Source of the DNA: Aptenodytes patagonicus
Taxonomy: Eukaryota; Chordata; Aves; Sphenisciformes; Spheniscidae
Length of the DNA: 64,000 nucleotides
Assembly (NCBI RefSeq): GCF_965638725.1
Contig: NC_134963.1
Coordinates: 15,466,501 to 15,530,500, forward strand
Reading direction: 5' to 3'
Below the pieces are notes generated by a model. That model saw nothing but the letters and a program-made list of their open reading frames with translations. It was not told where the DNA came from and made no database searches. Position 1 is the first letter of the stretch; every line of letters starts with the position of its first letter. The position numbers and the translations under genes are program-made. Positions 1 through 11,739 of the stretch are shown here, piece after piece.

Positions 1-851
1 GGCACCTCCTCCTGGCCCCGGGAGAGCCACCGGAGAGCTGGCAGCTTATCGGAGCTCCCTGGGCAGGCTCCCACAGCTGCCATTTCAGCTATTCCTCACA
101 CAAATCAGGCTCCAGCGGTCTTTGGGGAGCCCAGGGAGAGGCAGCCGCATCTCCGGCGCTCAAGACAAGGTGACCTGCAGAGCAAGCAGGTGAAGGGAGC
201 TGCCAGGCACAGGCTGCAGGCGGGAGGAAAGCGGTTCGGCTGCAAGAAGGTGATTGAATACGACAAGCAGGAGAGGTTCTCCCCCAGCTCCTGGCAGGTC
301 TGGCACCGCTCCCCTAGGAGGTTCCCGACCTCCCTGCCCCTGGCTTGTCGTGACAGAGGGAGAAGAGGATGCTGCTGCCTGGGCTGCGGCAGCCTGGCAG
401 GGCTCCTGGCAAGGCCCTGGAGCTAAGGGGGAAGATACCGCAGGGCAGAGGACACACAAGGTGAAAGCCCTCCCCAGAGGCAGAGATGGAGCTCTGCTCT
501 TTGGCGACTCCTTTGCCCCCCAAAGGACAAGCCAAGACAGCACTTCGAAACTGCAGCTCTGCACAAAGGCCCTTAAGGTGCCGCAGGTAAGGCAAGGTGA
601 GGGACCGAGGTCAAAACCTCACCCGCTGGGAGCAGGCAACCGGGCATGGAGTGCCCCTGGCCCACCGGGCGCGGGAGCTACGGCTCAGCAGAGGGACGTT
701 GCCACCACATGCTGCTCTTGGCACTACATCGCCCTGCCAACGGGTCACTCTGAACAGAGCAGGGCAGGACACCAGGGCAGCGCGTTCGTGGCAAGCGGAG
801 GGGTCGCTGCCCGGTGGGCTCTGGGCTCAGTGCCCCCGGGGCTCTCCTTAC
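1..851 (-). other. THOC5: THOC5 intron 11, left-truncated by the window
   Basis: No following THOC5 exon, repeat family or RNA gene was recognised here. A short plus-strand open stretch around 190-426 has no recognisable product. Confidence 0.7.
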
Positions 852-960
852 CCGGCACTGATGGCGGTCGTCATCTCAACGGCAGTGGTCACCTTGGCTT
901 TCACCGTCATGACGTTGAGGTTCATCAGGTAGTAGAAGGTCAGGTGAAGCACGTTCTCAT
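852..960 (-). CDS. THOC5: THOC5 coding exon 11 (last one in the window)
   Basis: The exon is 109 nt and encodes [20 protein letters not shown] through TTAISA, ending two bases into a Gly codon. Donor is GG|GTAAGG. The next exon (DLLSPDS-type in human) is not found in 1-851. Confidence 0.93.
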
Positions 961-3900
961 CTGCGCCAACAGAGAAGGGGCAACGTTGCTGTCTGCTCTA
1001 GCTCGGAGCATTCTGCAGAGGGGGATGTACATGCCCCTCTGCTAGGACCTCAACAGCAAACGGGGCAGAGAGGCAACATGGGGAGTAACTGGCAACTGAC
1101 GCACTGTAACCTCTAACACCGTCCCACCAGCATTTGCCAGGCTGTATCTGCCAGATAAAAGAGGAAAGCTCCCAAGTAGAGGGCGAAAGCTTCAGAGCAA
1201 GGTCACCCCGCCTGCGTGGGCGAGAGGAGCTCCAGGAGACAGAGCTGACAAACCACCTTGTTCAGTCTCCCCCGGAAGGCCACGCTCATCCCTGCCAGGG
1301 CAGCTGGGCTGAGGGCAGGAAAGGCTCTCCGCACCCCGAGCTCTCCCCAAGGATCCCAAGCTGTTGCCGGGTTGCTCCCTGACCCGCTGTCACACACTCT
1401 TGTCCGCGCTCTGCCAAGGGCCACCAGTACCCGCTTACCTTTGCACTTCAGGTCGACGGTGACGGACAAGGGGTGCCGCTTGAGCATCTCCTTGCGCTTG
1501 TCGTCCAGCTGCACGCCCAGGGTAGGCCTGCGCCGCTTCTGGGGAGGGCGAAACAGAGCTGTCAGACCCTTCTCCTCCCGCTTCTCGGCCACCCGCGGCC
1601 CCCCCCCTCCTCTCCCACTGCTCCTTCCTTCTAGTCTAGTTCCCCAATCCCCCAGTGCAGTGGCCACGGAGCAGCCCTGGGGAGGGAGGGGAGGAGGAAA
1701 CCCTTGCCCTGCTGCAGGGTGAGGACAAAGCAACTCCGGTTCCTGTCGTTCCTTCAGCTCCCAGGAGCACCCCCACCCCTGTGAGACGGGGCCAAGGACC
1801 TGCTGGCCCCAAAAGCTTCCCCCGCCTCGAGGGGCAGAAGCTGAGGCCCTTCCCTTTACCCTTCCCCGCAGCAACAGCCCGACACACCAGGCGCGGCTGC
1901 TGGGCGGTGGGGAGCGGCGGCACAGACCTGCCGTGGGCTTCCACGCTGGGGGCAGCCAGCGCCTACGGCCTCTCCCCAGCATCCAGAAGGTACAAAACCT
2001 GTAGAACCTAGACGCCGCCCCGAGGGAGCACGGAACAACCCCCGGTGCAGAGTTCAAGCTCAACGCTTTTGGCAGACGGCAGGGGACGGACACGCATCCC
2101 TCCCTGCCGGACGCCAGCCTCCAGCCAGCCTCCCCAGCCCGAGGCTATTTATACAAAGTGGAACAGATCCAGGCGGAGAGCTGCAAGGCAGCCGCCGCTG
2201 CCGGATGGGATGCAAGCGTGGTGGGACGTGAGCCGGGCAGATTTGTACCCTGGCTCTCCTGCATTCGGGAGAGAAACTGGATATGGCAGCTCTCTCCTCC
2301 CAAGAAATGGCCGGATTTAATGTCTGTGCACCTAACACACACTCTCGCAGCGCGTAGGGACCAGTTCACAGCCCCCCTCAGGCCCAGCTCCCCCAGCACC
2401 TCCCCAGTGAGCAAGCGCAGATCGATTTGCCCACGCGATACGGTGTTGGGAGAGGACCCAGGAGGAGACAGCGCTATCCCTTACCGTGGTCTGCTCCTCC
2501 TCCGCGTCAGAATCGCTTTCATCATCTGCGCAAAGAGAGGGGTGTAAGTGGGGACCGCCCGGGGCTCAGCAGTTCTCCCACAGCCAGCGGGACTTCCAGC
2601 CCTTTCTCCAAGACCACAGCTCCCCCAGACATTGCCGTCCCCCCCGAAAAGCAGGGCCCTAGCAGGATGCGGACACACAGGAACACCTCCCCCGTACCAG
2701 GGGTCACTCCAACAGACGAGGGGCTGCGAACATCTCTCAGGAAGGAGGAGCTGGGGACAGAGGGGATCAGCTGCCAGAGACTTTGGCCAGCAGCGCAGAC
2801 GCCAGGCACTGCGCCGTTCCAGCATCCACCCCAGAACCCACCTGCTTCTCCACCCGACTCCTCTGCCTGCAGCACAGAGCATCAGGCAGCCTGCCTGCGG
2901 CAACACCACCCCAACTCACCCTGCGAGTCCTCAGGCGGCTTGTACAGGGCTTTGGCTTCCTCTACGCTCCCTTCAATGGCCACCACGAGCTTCTTATCTA
3001 CAGAGGAGACATGAAAACTAAGCTACGAACCCCACTTCTGTATGGGGAAGGCAGTTAGAAGCAGCCCTGCCCTGGAAAGCTCCGTGGCCGAGGAAGCTCA
3101 AACGAAGGGTCAGTGGGAAGAGGCAATTGTCCAGAGGGCTCCGTGGGGCCACCGCAGGGCTGGATCTCCTGGGTAGGACGGGGTCAGAGGAGGGGAAACA
3201 CTGGGTTTTGAGGGACTGTCCCTGGAAACCCTAAAGGCCAAATCTTTATCAAGAGCCAAGAGGGGTTGGGGTCTGGCTGGCACAAGCAGGGAGCGAGGAG
3301 CTGAGTCATCAGGGCTGCAGGTGCTCCTTAGCAGGGACCTGGTGTGGCCAAGCGCCACAGCGTGGTCCTTCCACGCTCCTCTGCCGCCTGCCCCACTCCC
3401 AGAGCAGCGTGAGAGCTGCAATCCCACCTGTTCTCAGGCTATGCTACAGCCCTCTCCGCACAGGAGATGCGAGCAGCCTAGGGGGATCCTGAGCCCTGCT
3501 GGGAAATCCCTCCCGACTTAGGGAGGCTTCAGAAAGCCCCTCGAAAGGCAAAGCAGCCTAAGGGGATGAAGGCTTTCAGGTGAGCTGCGGGAAGGGCCTC
3601 TGCGAGGCCAGGCGGAGGTACCGCCTGCTCTGGAGTCACCGCCACCCATGGGTGGCACAACGTAACACCCATCCCACGGGGTGACAGCTCTTGGGAGGCC
3701 GTGTCCAGCATCGAGCCAGCTCGCAGGCTGCAGGGACGTCCCTGCCGACCTTGAGAAGTGTGGGGGGGCAGAGGCGGGAAGCGAGCTTCCCAAGCAGTTC
3801 TTCCAGCGAGGGAGCTGAGCAAACAAGGTTTCAAATGCTGCTGCCTCATTGCGCCGGCCCCGGGGCCACCCCGCTGCTCTGGGCTCAGCAGAATCCGGCA

Positions 3901-6900
3901 GCAGAGCCGATGGGACAAAAAGGACCTCCCCAAAGTGTCCCCAAAGCAGCATTTTCTGCAAGCAGGAGTGAAATCTGGTCTGCGGGGGGAGCGTTGCCCC
4001 CCAGCCCCGGCTGGTGACAGCCCCTCGCGGTGTCGCTGAGGACTGTGCTCCCCCCTCGGTGCTCACCGCAGGCCTGACCGTAGGCACTGGCTTGAACGAA
4101 GAGGACGTAGAGGGGTGGCGGGAGGTGTCGGGCTGTCTCGTACTGTTTGTGCGCCTGGTCGAAAGGCATGAAGAGATACTCCTGGACAGGCAGGGAGGCC
4201 TGGGGGAACAAGAGGGCTAACCTTCATCACTGGGAACAGAACAGTTCGCCCTCCTCACCCCCTCCTTCACCCCAAGCTGGCAAGTGGGAGACTGGAAACC
4301 AGCACAGCAGCCGTGGTGCAGGGTTAAACACAGCCACGGGCACGGCGAGGCCCCAGGGGAGGGCTGGCAGCTCTCCTTCGCTGGAAAACTTTTGGATCTG
4401 AAAATAACCCAGTTCCTTCTCCTGTTCTTCCCTCCCAAGGCAATCACAAGGGGCTGGAGCTGCGTGTCGCTCTCCAGGGAAAGGCCCATTTAACGACTCC
4501 TCCATCCGCAGTTCTGCAGGAATTGCCGCATAAACAAGGAGACTCCAGAGGAGTCTCGGCACGAGGCAGATCTACCCCTCGTCCACGCTGGCTGGGAGTG
4601 AAACATCTCCAAAGCAGAATCAGCCCAGGCGCTGCACCTCTCTAACACAGCCCTCGGGGCGCGACCTCAGCTCGGCCCCGAAGGCCTTCTCCCCTTCCTG
4701 CAGAGATGCTGTTGTACCTGCATGATGCTGTTGAGTCGAGGCTGGAGGCTGCTCAGATACTCCTTCTTCACCTCAATCTCCTTCAGGATCTTCTCCTTGC
4801 TGGTCAGGCACTCCCTGTACTTCTCCGCCAGCCTAGGGGTGGGAATTCGGTTACCGCCACACGTCACAGCTACAAAGCCTGCTGGGGCCTGCCCGGTCAC
4901 GGGCCCCAGCTCTCCTGACCTGACAGAAGTCACTGCAGGAACCAGGAGAGCTCAGACACGGTGACAAAGAGCTCTCAACGCCAAGGGCAAGCGGAGGCAG
5001 AAAGGAACCGATTGGAGCTGGAAAACAAACAGGGAGAGAAAGTGGAAGCTCAGCCCTGGGCTGCGCTCCGAGAAGGGACAGCAAGCAGATCTTCCCTCAG
5101 CGGACCCGCTCCCACGCCAGCCTCTGCTGCCAGCAGCCGTGCCGACGGAGCCCTGCCGACCCCGCCGAGCTCCTGAAGAGGCTTTTCCACTTGGTATCAC
5201 CAGAGTCACTTCATGTCACATCAACTCCTTAGTTAAACTCGTGAAAGTCGAGGTTTAGTAACGCTACCAAATGCTCCTCTGTAACTGGGTAGAGAGCCCA
5301 GGAAAACCCAAGTTCACCGCGACCCTCCAAGCCCTGGATACACTCGTGTTTAGGGACCACACGTTAAATCTCCTTATCGCTGTTGACTGCAACCTCTTGC
5401 CCAGCAGAAAGCAGCAGCAGGGAAAGTTGGGTATGGAGGTGTGCCGCCCAGGACAAGCCACCACCATGGCAGGGGGGACGGCGGTCTGGGGGGCTCAGGC
5501 ACTCTCAGGACCCTGCTCCCCACCGGACGAGAGCACCCGCAGCGCAGAGGATCCCCCCCCCCCCTCTCTGAGGGGGAACAACAGACCTGACATTGCCAAA
5601 CTGAAATGCTTCTGTTTCCAAGCAAAACCGTATTTGCGTTGGGTCAACACACCCCAACAGGCTCCGACACAAGGCAGTTTTGAAGTCCAGCTTTCAGACA
5701 CCTCTACTGAGCTCCCCGAGCTAGTGAGAGCGGCAAAGATCTCTCTAACACCACGCAAGAGGCACCTTTTGGAATAGAGTCCGAGACAAACCCAGCACTC
5801 CACAACGTGACAGTTACGGATGGACGCTAACAACCCCAACAGCATCAGAAAGCGCCCAAAGCACGACCGGCATCTGCTCCTGAGGCAGCTCAAGAGGCTA
5901 TTTCCCACCACAGCGGTGGCGAGAGGTGAACAGCGGCGTTCCCTAGATACCGTGGGGCGAGGACTGGGAATTGCAAGGCTTCTCAGCAATTCAACGCGCG
6001 ACCGCGGGACGGGCTCAGTTCAGCTCGTCTTTGCCCTCTACAGAGTTTGCACCGAACACTCATTTTTAAGGAGAATGCTCAAGAGATCTCCAGGTTGAAC
6101 GCTCCTCTGCAAGCGTGTGCCGCAGGCAGAGCCATCCGGGGAGGATCTCGGCTGCAGCGCCAACGGGTGCCTTCCAGCAGGCAAAAGAAGCCGGGTTTGC
6201 CGTGAAGGGTCTGGGAGAGGCGAAGCCTGAGGCGTTAGAGCCACGCAGCACCCACCTGCAGCACCTCTCGCCAGTCTGCTCTCCTGAGCCGCCCTGCTCG
6301 TGCGGCAGGTTCGGACCCATCTTTCCAGAAGGCTGGTCTCGGCTGCTGCCCGGCTGAAAAAGCCGCTGGCCGTTATCAAAACACAGGAATCTCGTGTCAC
6401 GTTTGCTTATCAGACGGGGCAAGAGTTGACGGAGCAGCTCAGCCACCTGGCCTGCCTGCACCAGCTGAGGGACCTCGGGGGTTAGAGCCTGCGCCGAGGA
6501 GGTGGCTGCCAGCACCAGGACAACAGCGCCCGTCGCAGCTCAGCCGAGAGGAGCGCCGCGCAGGCAGCTCCCCACCGTGGCAAGCGTTAGGAGCACAGGC
6601 AGGCGGGAAGGGCAGCAGCACCGGGGCGTGCCACCAAGCCAGGCTGGCTTTAATTTTGCTCCTCGTACCGCAGCACGGCAGACAAAACAGGGATCCCTTC
6701 GCCCTACGTGGCACGTCTTGCAGAACCGGGTTACGGATGGAAGGGCGTAACCACCCGCCCTTCAGTATCACCCCCACGGCGGGCGGCGTCCCCGTTCCCT
6801 GCCGCAAGAGCCTCCAAGCAGACGCCGGAGAAACATCAAACTATAAAATTCATTTTCTTCCCTTGATCCCCAAGAGCCAGCGTCGATGTTCGCTGCCTTG

Positions 6901-9900
6901 GTGAGATGACACGTGGGCTTATCAGGAGAGCCAAGATGCCTTTGCTGTCATCACCTAGAGCACAAGGTGTGGTCCCAGCCAGGCAGCCCCTCTTGCGCAG
7001 TGGCTGCAGCTGGCTCGGGGCCCCTCTCGCGCTGGTTTGGAGGTTGCTCTGCTCCCCAGGATCCCCCGGGGCTCTCTTTCATCAGGCAGGTGGAAGAAAA
7101 CTCCCCGATCGACGAAACAAGGATCCCACCAAGCCCAGCTCTACACAAAGAGCGACCCTCCACACCGAGGGCTCAGTTACGCAATAAACCTGTCACTTGT
7201 TCTACGCCGACCATTTCAAGAGGACGTTAAAACCTTTAATCACCCACGTTTGCTTCGCCCAGTAGCTGCGCAGCTCACGCCGGGGGTCTGTCGAGAGCGC
7301 GGCAGGCTGACACCGAACCGAGACGCCGCTGACCCACCTCTTGCGCTGCTCCAGCTCCCAGTCCAGGCGGGCCAGGGTCTGCTGGTGGGGCTCAGACAGG
7401 GTGATGGCAGGCCGGCTGATTTCGGGGGGGGCCTCTTTGTAAAACTCCTCCAGGCTCACCAGTTCGATTTCCTCATGTTTTGACCTGCAAGGATGGACGG
7501 ATCAGATCGGGGAAGGGTGGGAAATGCCCCAGCAGGGCCAAACTCGACCGTGCCTCACAGGAGAGCGGGCAGTGCCAACGCCCCGTGCCCCAGCTTCGCT
7601 CTGCGACGTGAAACACCGCAGCATCAGCGAGCCGAACCGCAGCAGAGCTCAGCAGAGGAGAGAAAGGTCTGAACAGGGTCCCTCCTTTCACGGAGACACC
7701 TTCCCTGCACCGTTAACCAAAGCACTGTTTGAAGGCGTCAGTCTAAACACAGCCCTCCTGGCAGCAGCTCAGAGCGCTGCCTGTGCGACGGGCACGACGG
7801 AACGCTCGGCTTTCGGAAGAAAACTCCCGATATACGGAGGCCAGAGAGTCCTTGAGGAGACCAGCGTGGCCACGTCTTTGACATTTACCTCTTTTCTCCT
7901 CCGCTGCCCATCTATCAAAATAGATGCCTTCTTCCCTCCTCCCTACGCGAGCCTCTTCCCCCGTGTCCCAGCAGAAGAGCTCTGGGACACCCCGTCTCTC
8001 CCGCGTGGTGGCATCTGGGGCACCCGCTCTCCTCCCACAGCGGGCTGAGGCGACGTGTCAAGAGATTCCAAACGTTCGAGGCCTCCACCCCACCTCGGAC
8101 ACGCCGTCAGTCCCTCTCCTCCCCGGCCAAACTCACTTGAACTCCAGGCATTTGGTGATCTCTTTCTGCAGGTGCATCACCTCGTAGAGCAAGTTCTGGA
8201 GCTGCAGGTGATACGCGTCGACCTTCTGCTTTGCCTGAAACGCAGACGCGGCCAGAGCAGGGGATGAAGCTCTGTTACCTTCCTCCCAGCAAACACGCCC
8301 CGCAAGAGAGTCACCAACACCCCCCCCCCCCGCCATACGAGCTAGGGACGGTGGGTTTTAGGGCATGCAACAATTCTTCTGGGGGAAAAAAAGACATTTT
8401 TAAGGGCTGGGAAACCGAACGATTGTGACACCAAACTGATTTTGCTCCCTTCCAGCACGTTTCAGGGACAGAAGAGGGCAGACCTGCTGGGGCGCACGGG
8501 CCGAGTCCCCTCCCGTCCCCCTGCCTCAGTTTCCTCAGTGGCACAATGAAAACGAGCGCCGTTCACTATCTGTGAAAAGCTCTCCGAGAAGACCGGGTAA
8601 GGAGCTTCGGGGCCAACCGTATACGCATTTCTCAGGCCTGCAGCACAGCAGACTCTTGAGACAGAGCTTTCCGACTCCCCCGTTACATTTGAGCCAGGAG
8701 CAGATACCGCCCCTTCACCACTCGTTATAACTACAGCTTCCGCTGCACCGCAGTAGAGTCTCCCGACAAACCTCTAATTCAAAAACCGCGACCTGGCTGG
8801 TGTTTAATTCCTCCTACGCAGCCGTAGGCAGAAACGGCACCATCTCTGATCCCACTAAATCCTGACCCGTATTCGTCACCCCCACCCCCCCCACCCCCGG
8901 CCCCCTCTGTACCTCGTGGGTTTGATCCCTCCCTTTCTTCAGCCGAATGTGAGCCAGCCGGTTGAGCTTCTTCAGGGTCATGAAATGGACGCAGCTCTGA
9001 ATCCGCCGCTCGTCGATCTCCGAAGCCTGAGCGGCAGGAGAGAGGTGTTTGAAGCAGGGGAGAGAGCTCTCGCCACAAAGCCCCTTTGCTGCAGGCACCT
9101 CCTGCGAGTCCTGTCACAAAGGGAGCTCCGTGCTTCGCTAAGGAGCCACAATTAACGTCACCGGGGCTTTCTGAGGGAGTCTCCCGCTGCCAGACTCACA
9201 GGTCATCCGCTAGAAATAAATGGGGGGGGGGGGGTTTCCAGGCTGACTCTAGAGACTTTTCTCGGCAGTAGGAACAGAGGTGTTTGAGCCTGAAGCGCCC
9301 GCCCTGCCGTGCGGAGGACAGCACGGGTGGTCGCGGCGCGAGCCCTACCCAGCCGTGGCTGAGGCTGGCGGGCCTCTGTGGGACGGCGAGAGCCCGGCCG
9401 CCCCCGCTGCAGTCAGCAGGGGCTCAACTCCTCCCCCAGGAGCCCCCGACCCATCAGCACGACCCGTGGGAGGCCCGGAGACACTTTAGAAGAACTCGGT
9501 CTGCACGACGTCCGCTCAGTCATAGAATCATAGAATCATTGAGGTTGGAAAAGACCTCTAAGATCATCGAGTCCAACCGTCGACCCAACACCCCCAGGCC
9601 CACTAAACCATGTCCCTAAGCGCCGCATCTACACGGCTTTTAAATACCTCCAGGGACGGGGACTCCACCACTTCCCTGGGCAGCCTGTTCCAATGTTTCA
9701 CCACTCTTTCAGTAAAGACATTTTTCCTCACGTCCAATCTAAACCTCCCCTGGCACAACTTGAGGCCGTTTCCTCTCGTCCTATCGCTTGTTACCTGGGA
9801 GAAGAGACCGACCCCACCTCGCTACAACCTCCTTTCAGGTGGTTGTAGAGAGCGATGAGGTCTCCCCTCAGCCTCCTTTTCTCCAGGCTAAACGGCCCCA

Positions 9901-11205
9901 GTTCCCTCAGCCGCTCCTCATCAGACTTGTTCTCCAGACCCCTCACCAGCCTCGTTGCCCTTCTCTGGACACGCTCCAGCACCTCGACGTCCTTCTTGTA
10001 GTGAGGGGCCCAAAACTGAACACAGTATTCGAGGTGCGGCCTCACCAGTGCCGAGTACAGGGGCACGATCACTTCCCTACTCCTGCTGGCCACACTATTT
10101 CTGATACAGTCAAGACCAACGCTTCAGCTAAATCGTATTTTACTTTATTTAAGGGAAGCTGTTCCGCTTTCCTGACTCTCCCCAGAAGACGTCACGGTTT
10201 CTGCTCCCGTTCCTCTCAGATTAAGGGAAAACGTCAAAGAACGGGACACATTAAATCAAGCACCAAAGCTTCTCCTTACGTTGTCCTTGATGCCTCGGCT
10301 CTTCAGCTCCTGGATTTCTGCCATCAGTCTCTGAAGCTCCTGGCAGGTCTCTCTGTAGAGTTCGTAGTCTTTGATGGGGTCACGGAGATCCACCTCGCAC
10401 TCCTCGCTGTAGTACCTGACATCCTGCAAGGGCGGAAAGCACTTTCTATGGCTCGTTCCTTCCACCTTCTCTGGAAAGGGCGCTGGGAAACAAACTGCTG
10501 GGTCTCGATTCCTGGCTCTGTCCGTTAATCCCACGCCCGAGGAGACTTTACAGACGGGAAGAGGCCTCGGTTAACAATCCTGGACACAAACACCACCAGG
10601 CATTAAAACGCCTGGGGAGCTCACGTTGCCTCTTCGATAGTTATTGTAAGTTTAAGCTGGTATCTGTCCTGCACCGGGAATATCCGAATTACTACAGAGG
10701 ATAAACTGGGGAAGGCGACTACTGCTTCAACCCCAGTCTGCGCTTCGGCTGAACCCAGGTTACCCTGCTGCTCGCGGGGGTGTTTTAAGGCCACCCGCAA
10801 ACCCCCGTGGGACCCTTCAGCCTCGTGCTCGCTCTCCCTATGTCTCAAGAGAAAGGTTCGACTTCTTGAACGCTGTTTCCCGAAGGAGACAGGAGCAGGT
10901 TTGGAAGTTCAGACCGGGAGTTTCAGAGGCGCTGGGAGCCGGCTCAGCTCTGGGGGCGGGGGGGGAAACGGTCCCACAACTTCCCGAAGGGGAGAGTACG
11001 GCCGGCAAAGAGCGGGCGCGAGAGCAGCCCCTGGTAAGGCGGGAGGACACAGGCACCCTGCCGCAGCAGGCGGGCTCTGCCTGCGCAGGTGGGCAGCCAG
11101 GGGCCCTACCTGGTCGGCATCGGCCTTGCCCCGCTTGCCCTCCTGCAGGCCCCCATCCGTGCGGATCACTTTGGGTTTCCTCTTCTTGCTGGAGTCCGAC
11201 GACAT
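852..11205 (-). CDS. THOC5: THO complex subunit 5 (5' part of gene, 11 coding exons)
   Basis: THOC5 is a subunit of the THO/TREX complex, which couples transcription and splicing to nuclear mRNA export. The coding exons, in transcript order, are 11110-11205, 10280-10423, 8913-9026, 8137-8234, 7338-7484, 4718-4832, 4067-4199, 2920-2997, 2485-2525, 1439-1538 and 852-960. They total 1175 nt, or 391 codons plus 2 bases, and every junction has GT-AG ends and keeps frame. Visible features are an N-terminal basic patch (KKRKPK, a likely nuclear localisation signal), a long helical/coiled-coil region (exons 2-6), and an acidic linker ([12 protein letters not shown]) before [13 protein letters not shown]. 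The protein follows human THOC5 closely through residue ~391 of about 683. The C-terminal half is not in the window, so the gene runs off the left edge. Identity is secure; boundaries rest on frame and consensus only. Confidence 0.96.
1439..1538 (-). CDS. THOC5: THOC5 coding exon 10
   Basis: The exon is 100 nt and encodes [20 protein letters not shown] then [13 protein letters not shown]. Acceptor is CCCCAG|AAG; donor is AAAG|GTAAGC. Confidence 0.95.
2485..2525 (-). CDS. THOC5: THOC5 coding exon 9 (41-nt acidic exon)
   Basis: This 41-nt exon encodes the acidic linker [14 protein letters not shown], a likely casein-kinase-2-type serine cluster. Acceptor is GCGCAG|AT; donor is ACG|GTAAGG. Confidence 0.92.
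2920..2997 (-). CDS. THOC5: THOC5 coding exon 8
   Basis: The exon is 78 nt and encodes [20 protein letters not shown] then PEDSQ. It is too short to show as an independent frame and was found by matching the expected protein and splice sites. Acceptor is CTGTAG|AT; donor is CAGG|GTGAGT. Confidence 0.92.
4067..4199 (-). CDS. THOC5: THOC5 coding exon 7
   Basis: The exon is 133 nt and encodes [20 protein letters not shown] through AYGQAC, the well-conserved segment after the coiled coil. It ends one base into the next codon. Donor is GCG|GTGAGC. Confidence 0.95.
4718..4832 (-). CDS. THOC5: THOC5 coding exon 6
   Basis: The exon is 115 nt and encodes [20 protein letters not shown] through RLNSIMQ, a charged coiled-coil stretch. 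Acceptor is CCCTAG|G; donor is CAG|GTACAA. Confidence 0.95.
4833..7337 (-). other. THOC5: THOC5 intron 5 (2.5 kb)
   Basis: This is the largest THOC5 intron seen here. It has moderate G+C and no recognised interspersed repeat or convincing exon on either strand. Confidence 0.7.
7338..7484 (-). CDS. THOC5: THOC5 coding exon 5
   Basis: The exon is 147 nt, completes the split Lys codon and runs to a split Arg codon. It encodes [20 protein letters not shown] and [18 protein letters not shown]-type sequence (here [19 protein letters not shown]). Donor is AG|GTGGGT. Confidence 0.95.
7485..8912 (-). other. THOC5: THOC5 introns 3 and 4
   Basis: Intron 4 is 7485-8136 and intron 3 is 8235-8912. Apart from short C-runs (8321-8330 and 8880-8900) nothing was recognised. 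Confidence 0.7.
8137..8234 (-). CDS. THOC5: THOC5 coding exon 4
   Basis: The exon is 98 nt and ends after two bases of a Lys codon (phase 2). It encodes [20 protein letters not shown] and continues through KCLEF. Donor is CAA|GTGAGT. Confidence 0.95.
8913..9026 (-). CDS. THOC5: THOC5 coding exon 3
   Basis: The exon is 114 nt, phase 0-0, residues 81-118. It carries [19 protein letters not shown] and the [11 protein letters not shown] end. Acceptor is CTCAG|GCT; donor is GAG|GTACAG. Confidence 0.95.
9230..9520. other. THOC5: THOC5 intron 2, part left of the CR1
   Basis: Unique sequence with an 11-12 nt G-run near 9223-9234; nothing else recognised. Confidence 0.6.
9521..10109 (-). mobile_element. 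CR1 non-LTR retrotransposon, 5'-truncated, inserted antisense in THOC5 intron 2 orientation (minus strand)
   Basis: On the minus strand this copy ends in the CR1 hallmark tail, an imperfect repeat of ATTCTATG (plus strand catagaatcatagaatc at 9521). The minus strand of 9791-10109 still reads as the C-terminal end of the CR1 reverse-transcriptase ORF, with motifs [33 protein letters not shown] and [11 protein letters not shown]. It keeps an open frame over about 100 codons, so it is a fairly young copy. It lies in THOC5 intron 2 (9027-10279) in the same orientation as the gene. The 5' part of the element is missing, as is usual for CR1. Confidence 0.95.
10280..10423 (-). CDS. THOC5: THOC5 coding exon 2
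   Basis: The exon is 144 nt, phase 0-0, residues 33-80. It carries [13 protein letters not shown] and [16 protein letters not shown], the start of the helical region. Acceptor is TTGCAG|GAT; donor is AAC|GTAAGG. Confidence 0.95.
10424..11109 (-). other. THOC5: THOC5 intron 1 between coding exons 1 and 2
   Basis: 686 bp with no recognised element. Confidence 0.65.
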
Positions 11206-11223
11206 GGCGCTGCCGCTCAAGGA
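11110..11223 (-). CDS. THOC5: THOC5 coding exon 1 (start codon at 11205-11203)
   Basis: The exon encodes residues 1-32, starting [12 protein letters not shown]. The start context is gcgccATGTC. An acceptor (C-run then CAG) ends at 11224, so 11206-11223 is 5' UTR spliced from an upstream non-coding exon. The donor is CAG|GTAGGG. Confidence 0.93.
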
Positions 11224-11595
11224 CTGGGGGGGGGGGGGAACAAGAGCCAAAGCCGTCGTCCGCGGGGTGCGGGGGACCCCAAAGCCGCCTGGGATGGGGG
11301 CCATCCCGGGCTCCCTTCCCCCAGCCTGCCCTGGACCCCGCAGACTCCCGCCGGCCCAGCGAGCCCCCGCGCCTCCTCCCCGCCCCCCCCCGTCCCGGGC
11401 CTCCCTCCCCCCCCCCCAGCTTCCCCATCCCAGCTCTCAGCCCTCCCCCCGCCCCCCCCCCCCAGCGGCCTCCGCTCCACCGAACCCTCCCCCCCCTCCC
11501 CCCCAGCACACGAGCCCAGGGACGTTCGTTCGTGTCCGTCCCCCCCCGTCCCCCCCCCCCCGGTTCCCCCCGGGCCGGCTGCACCCTCCTCTCAC

Positions 11596-11640
11596 CGCGC
11601 CGCCCGCCTCAGCGCCGCCCGGAAATGACGCCAGAGGAGC
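11596..11640 (-). other. THOC5: Probable THOC5 5' non-coding exon
   Basis: A good minus-strand donor, GCG|GTGAGA, ends at 11596. It pairs naturally with the acceptor at 11224 in front of the start-codon exon. The right boundary (transcription start) is a guess from the promoter-like motif at 11618-11632. This is inference. Confidence 0.45.
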
Positions 11641-11720
11641 GAACGAGCGCGGCGCAGAGCGGCAGCCGGTGGGGGGCGCCCCCTAGCGGATACACCCTCC
11701 GGAGGACCGCGAGCAGGGGA
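11600..11720 (-). promoter_or_regulatory. THOC5: THOC5 CpG-island core promoter
   Basis: The segment is dense in CpG and carries cccggaaatgacgcc at 11618-11632, an ETS-type GGAA core fused to a CRE-like TGACG half site. This pairing is typical of TATA-less housekeeping promoters. No TATA box is visible. The position fits a start site just upstream of the non-coding exon. Confidence 0.55.
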
Positions 11721-11739
11721 GCGTGGGGGCGCGGCCTAA

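Larger units (their letters stand above)
961..4717 (-). other. THOC5: THOC5 introns 6-10
   Basis: The gaps between exons here are introns 10 (961-1438), 9 (1539-2484), 8 (2526-2919), 7 (2998-4066) and 6 (4200-4717). They are about 60% G+C unique sequence with no repeat, RNA gene or second gene recognised. Confidence 0.75.

Noticed and set aside
190-426. Plus-strand open frame in THOC5 intron 11 (KRFGCKKVIEYDKQE region)
   Set aside because: No splice sites or family match were found. It also does not correspond to the next THOC5 exon on the minus strand.
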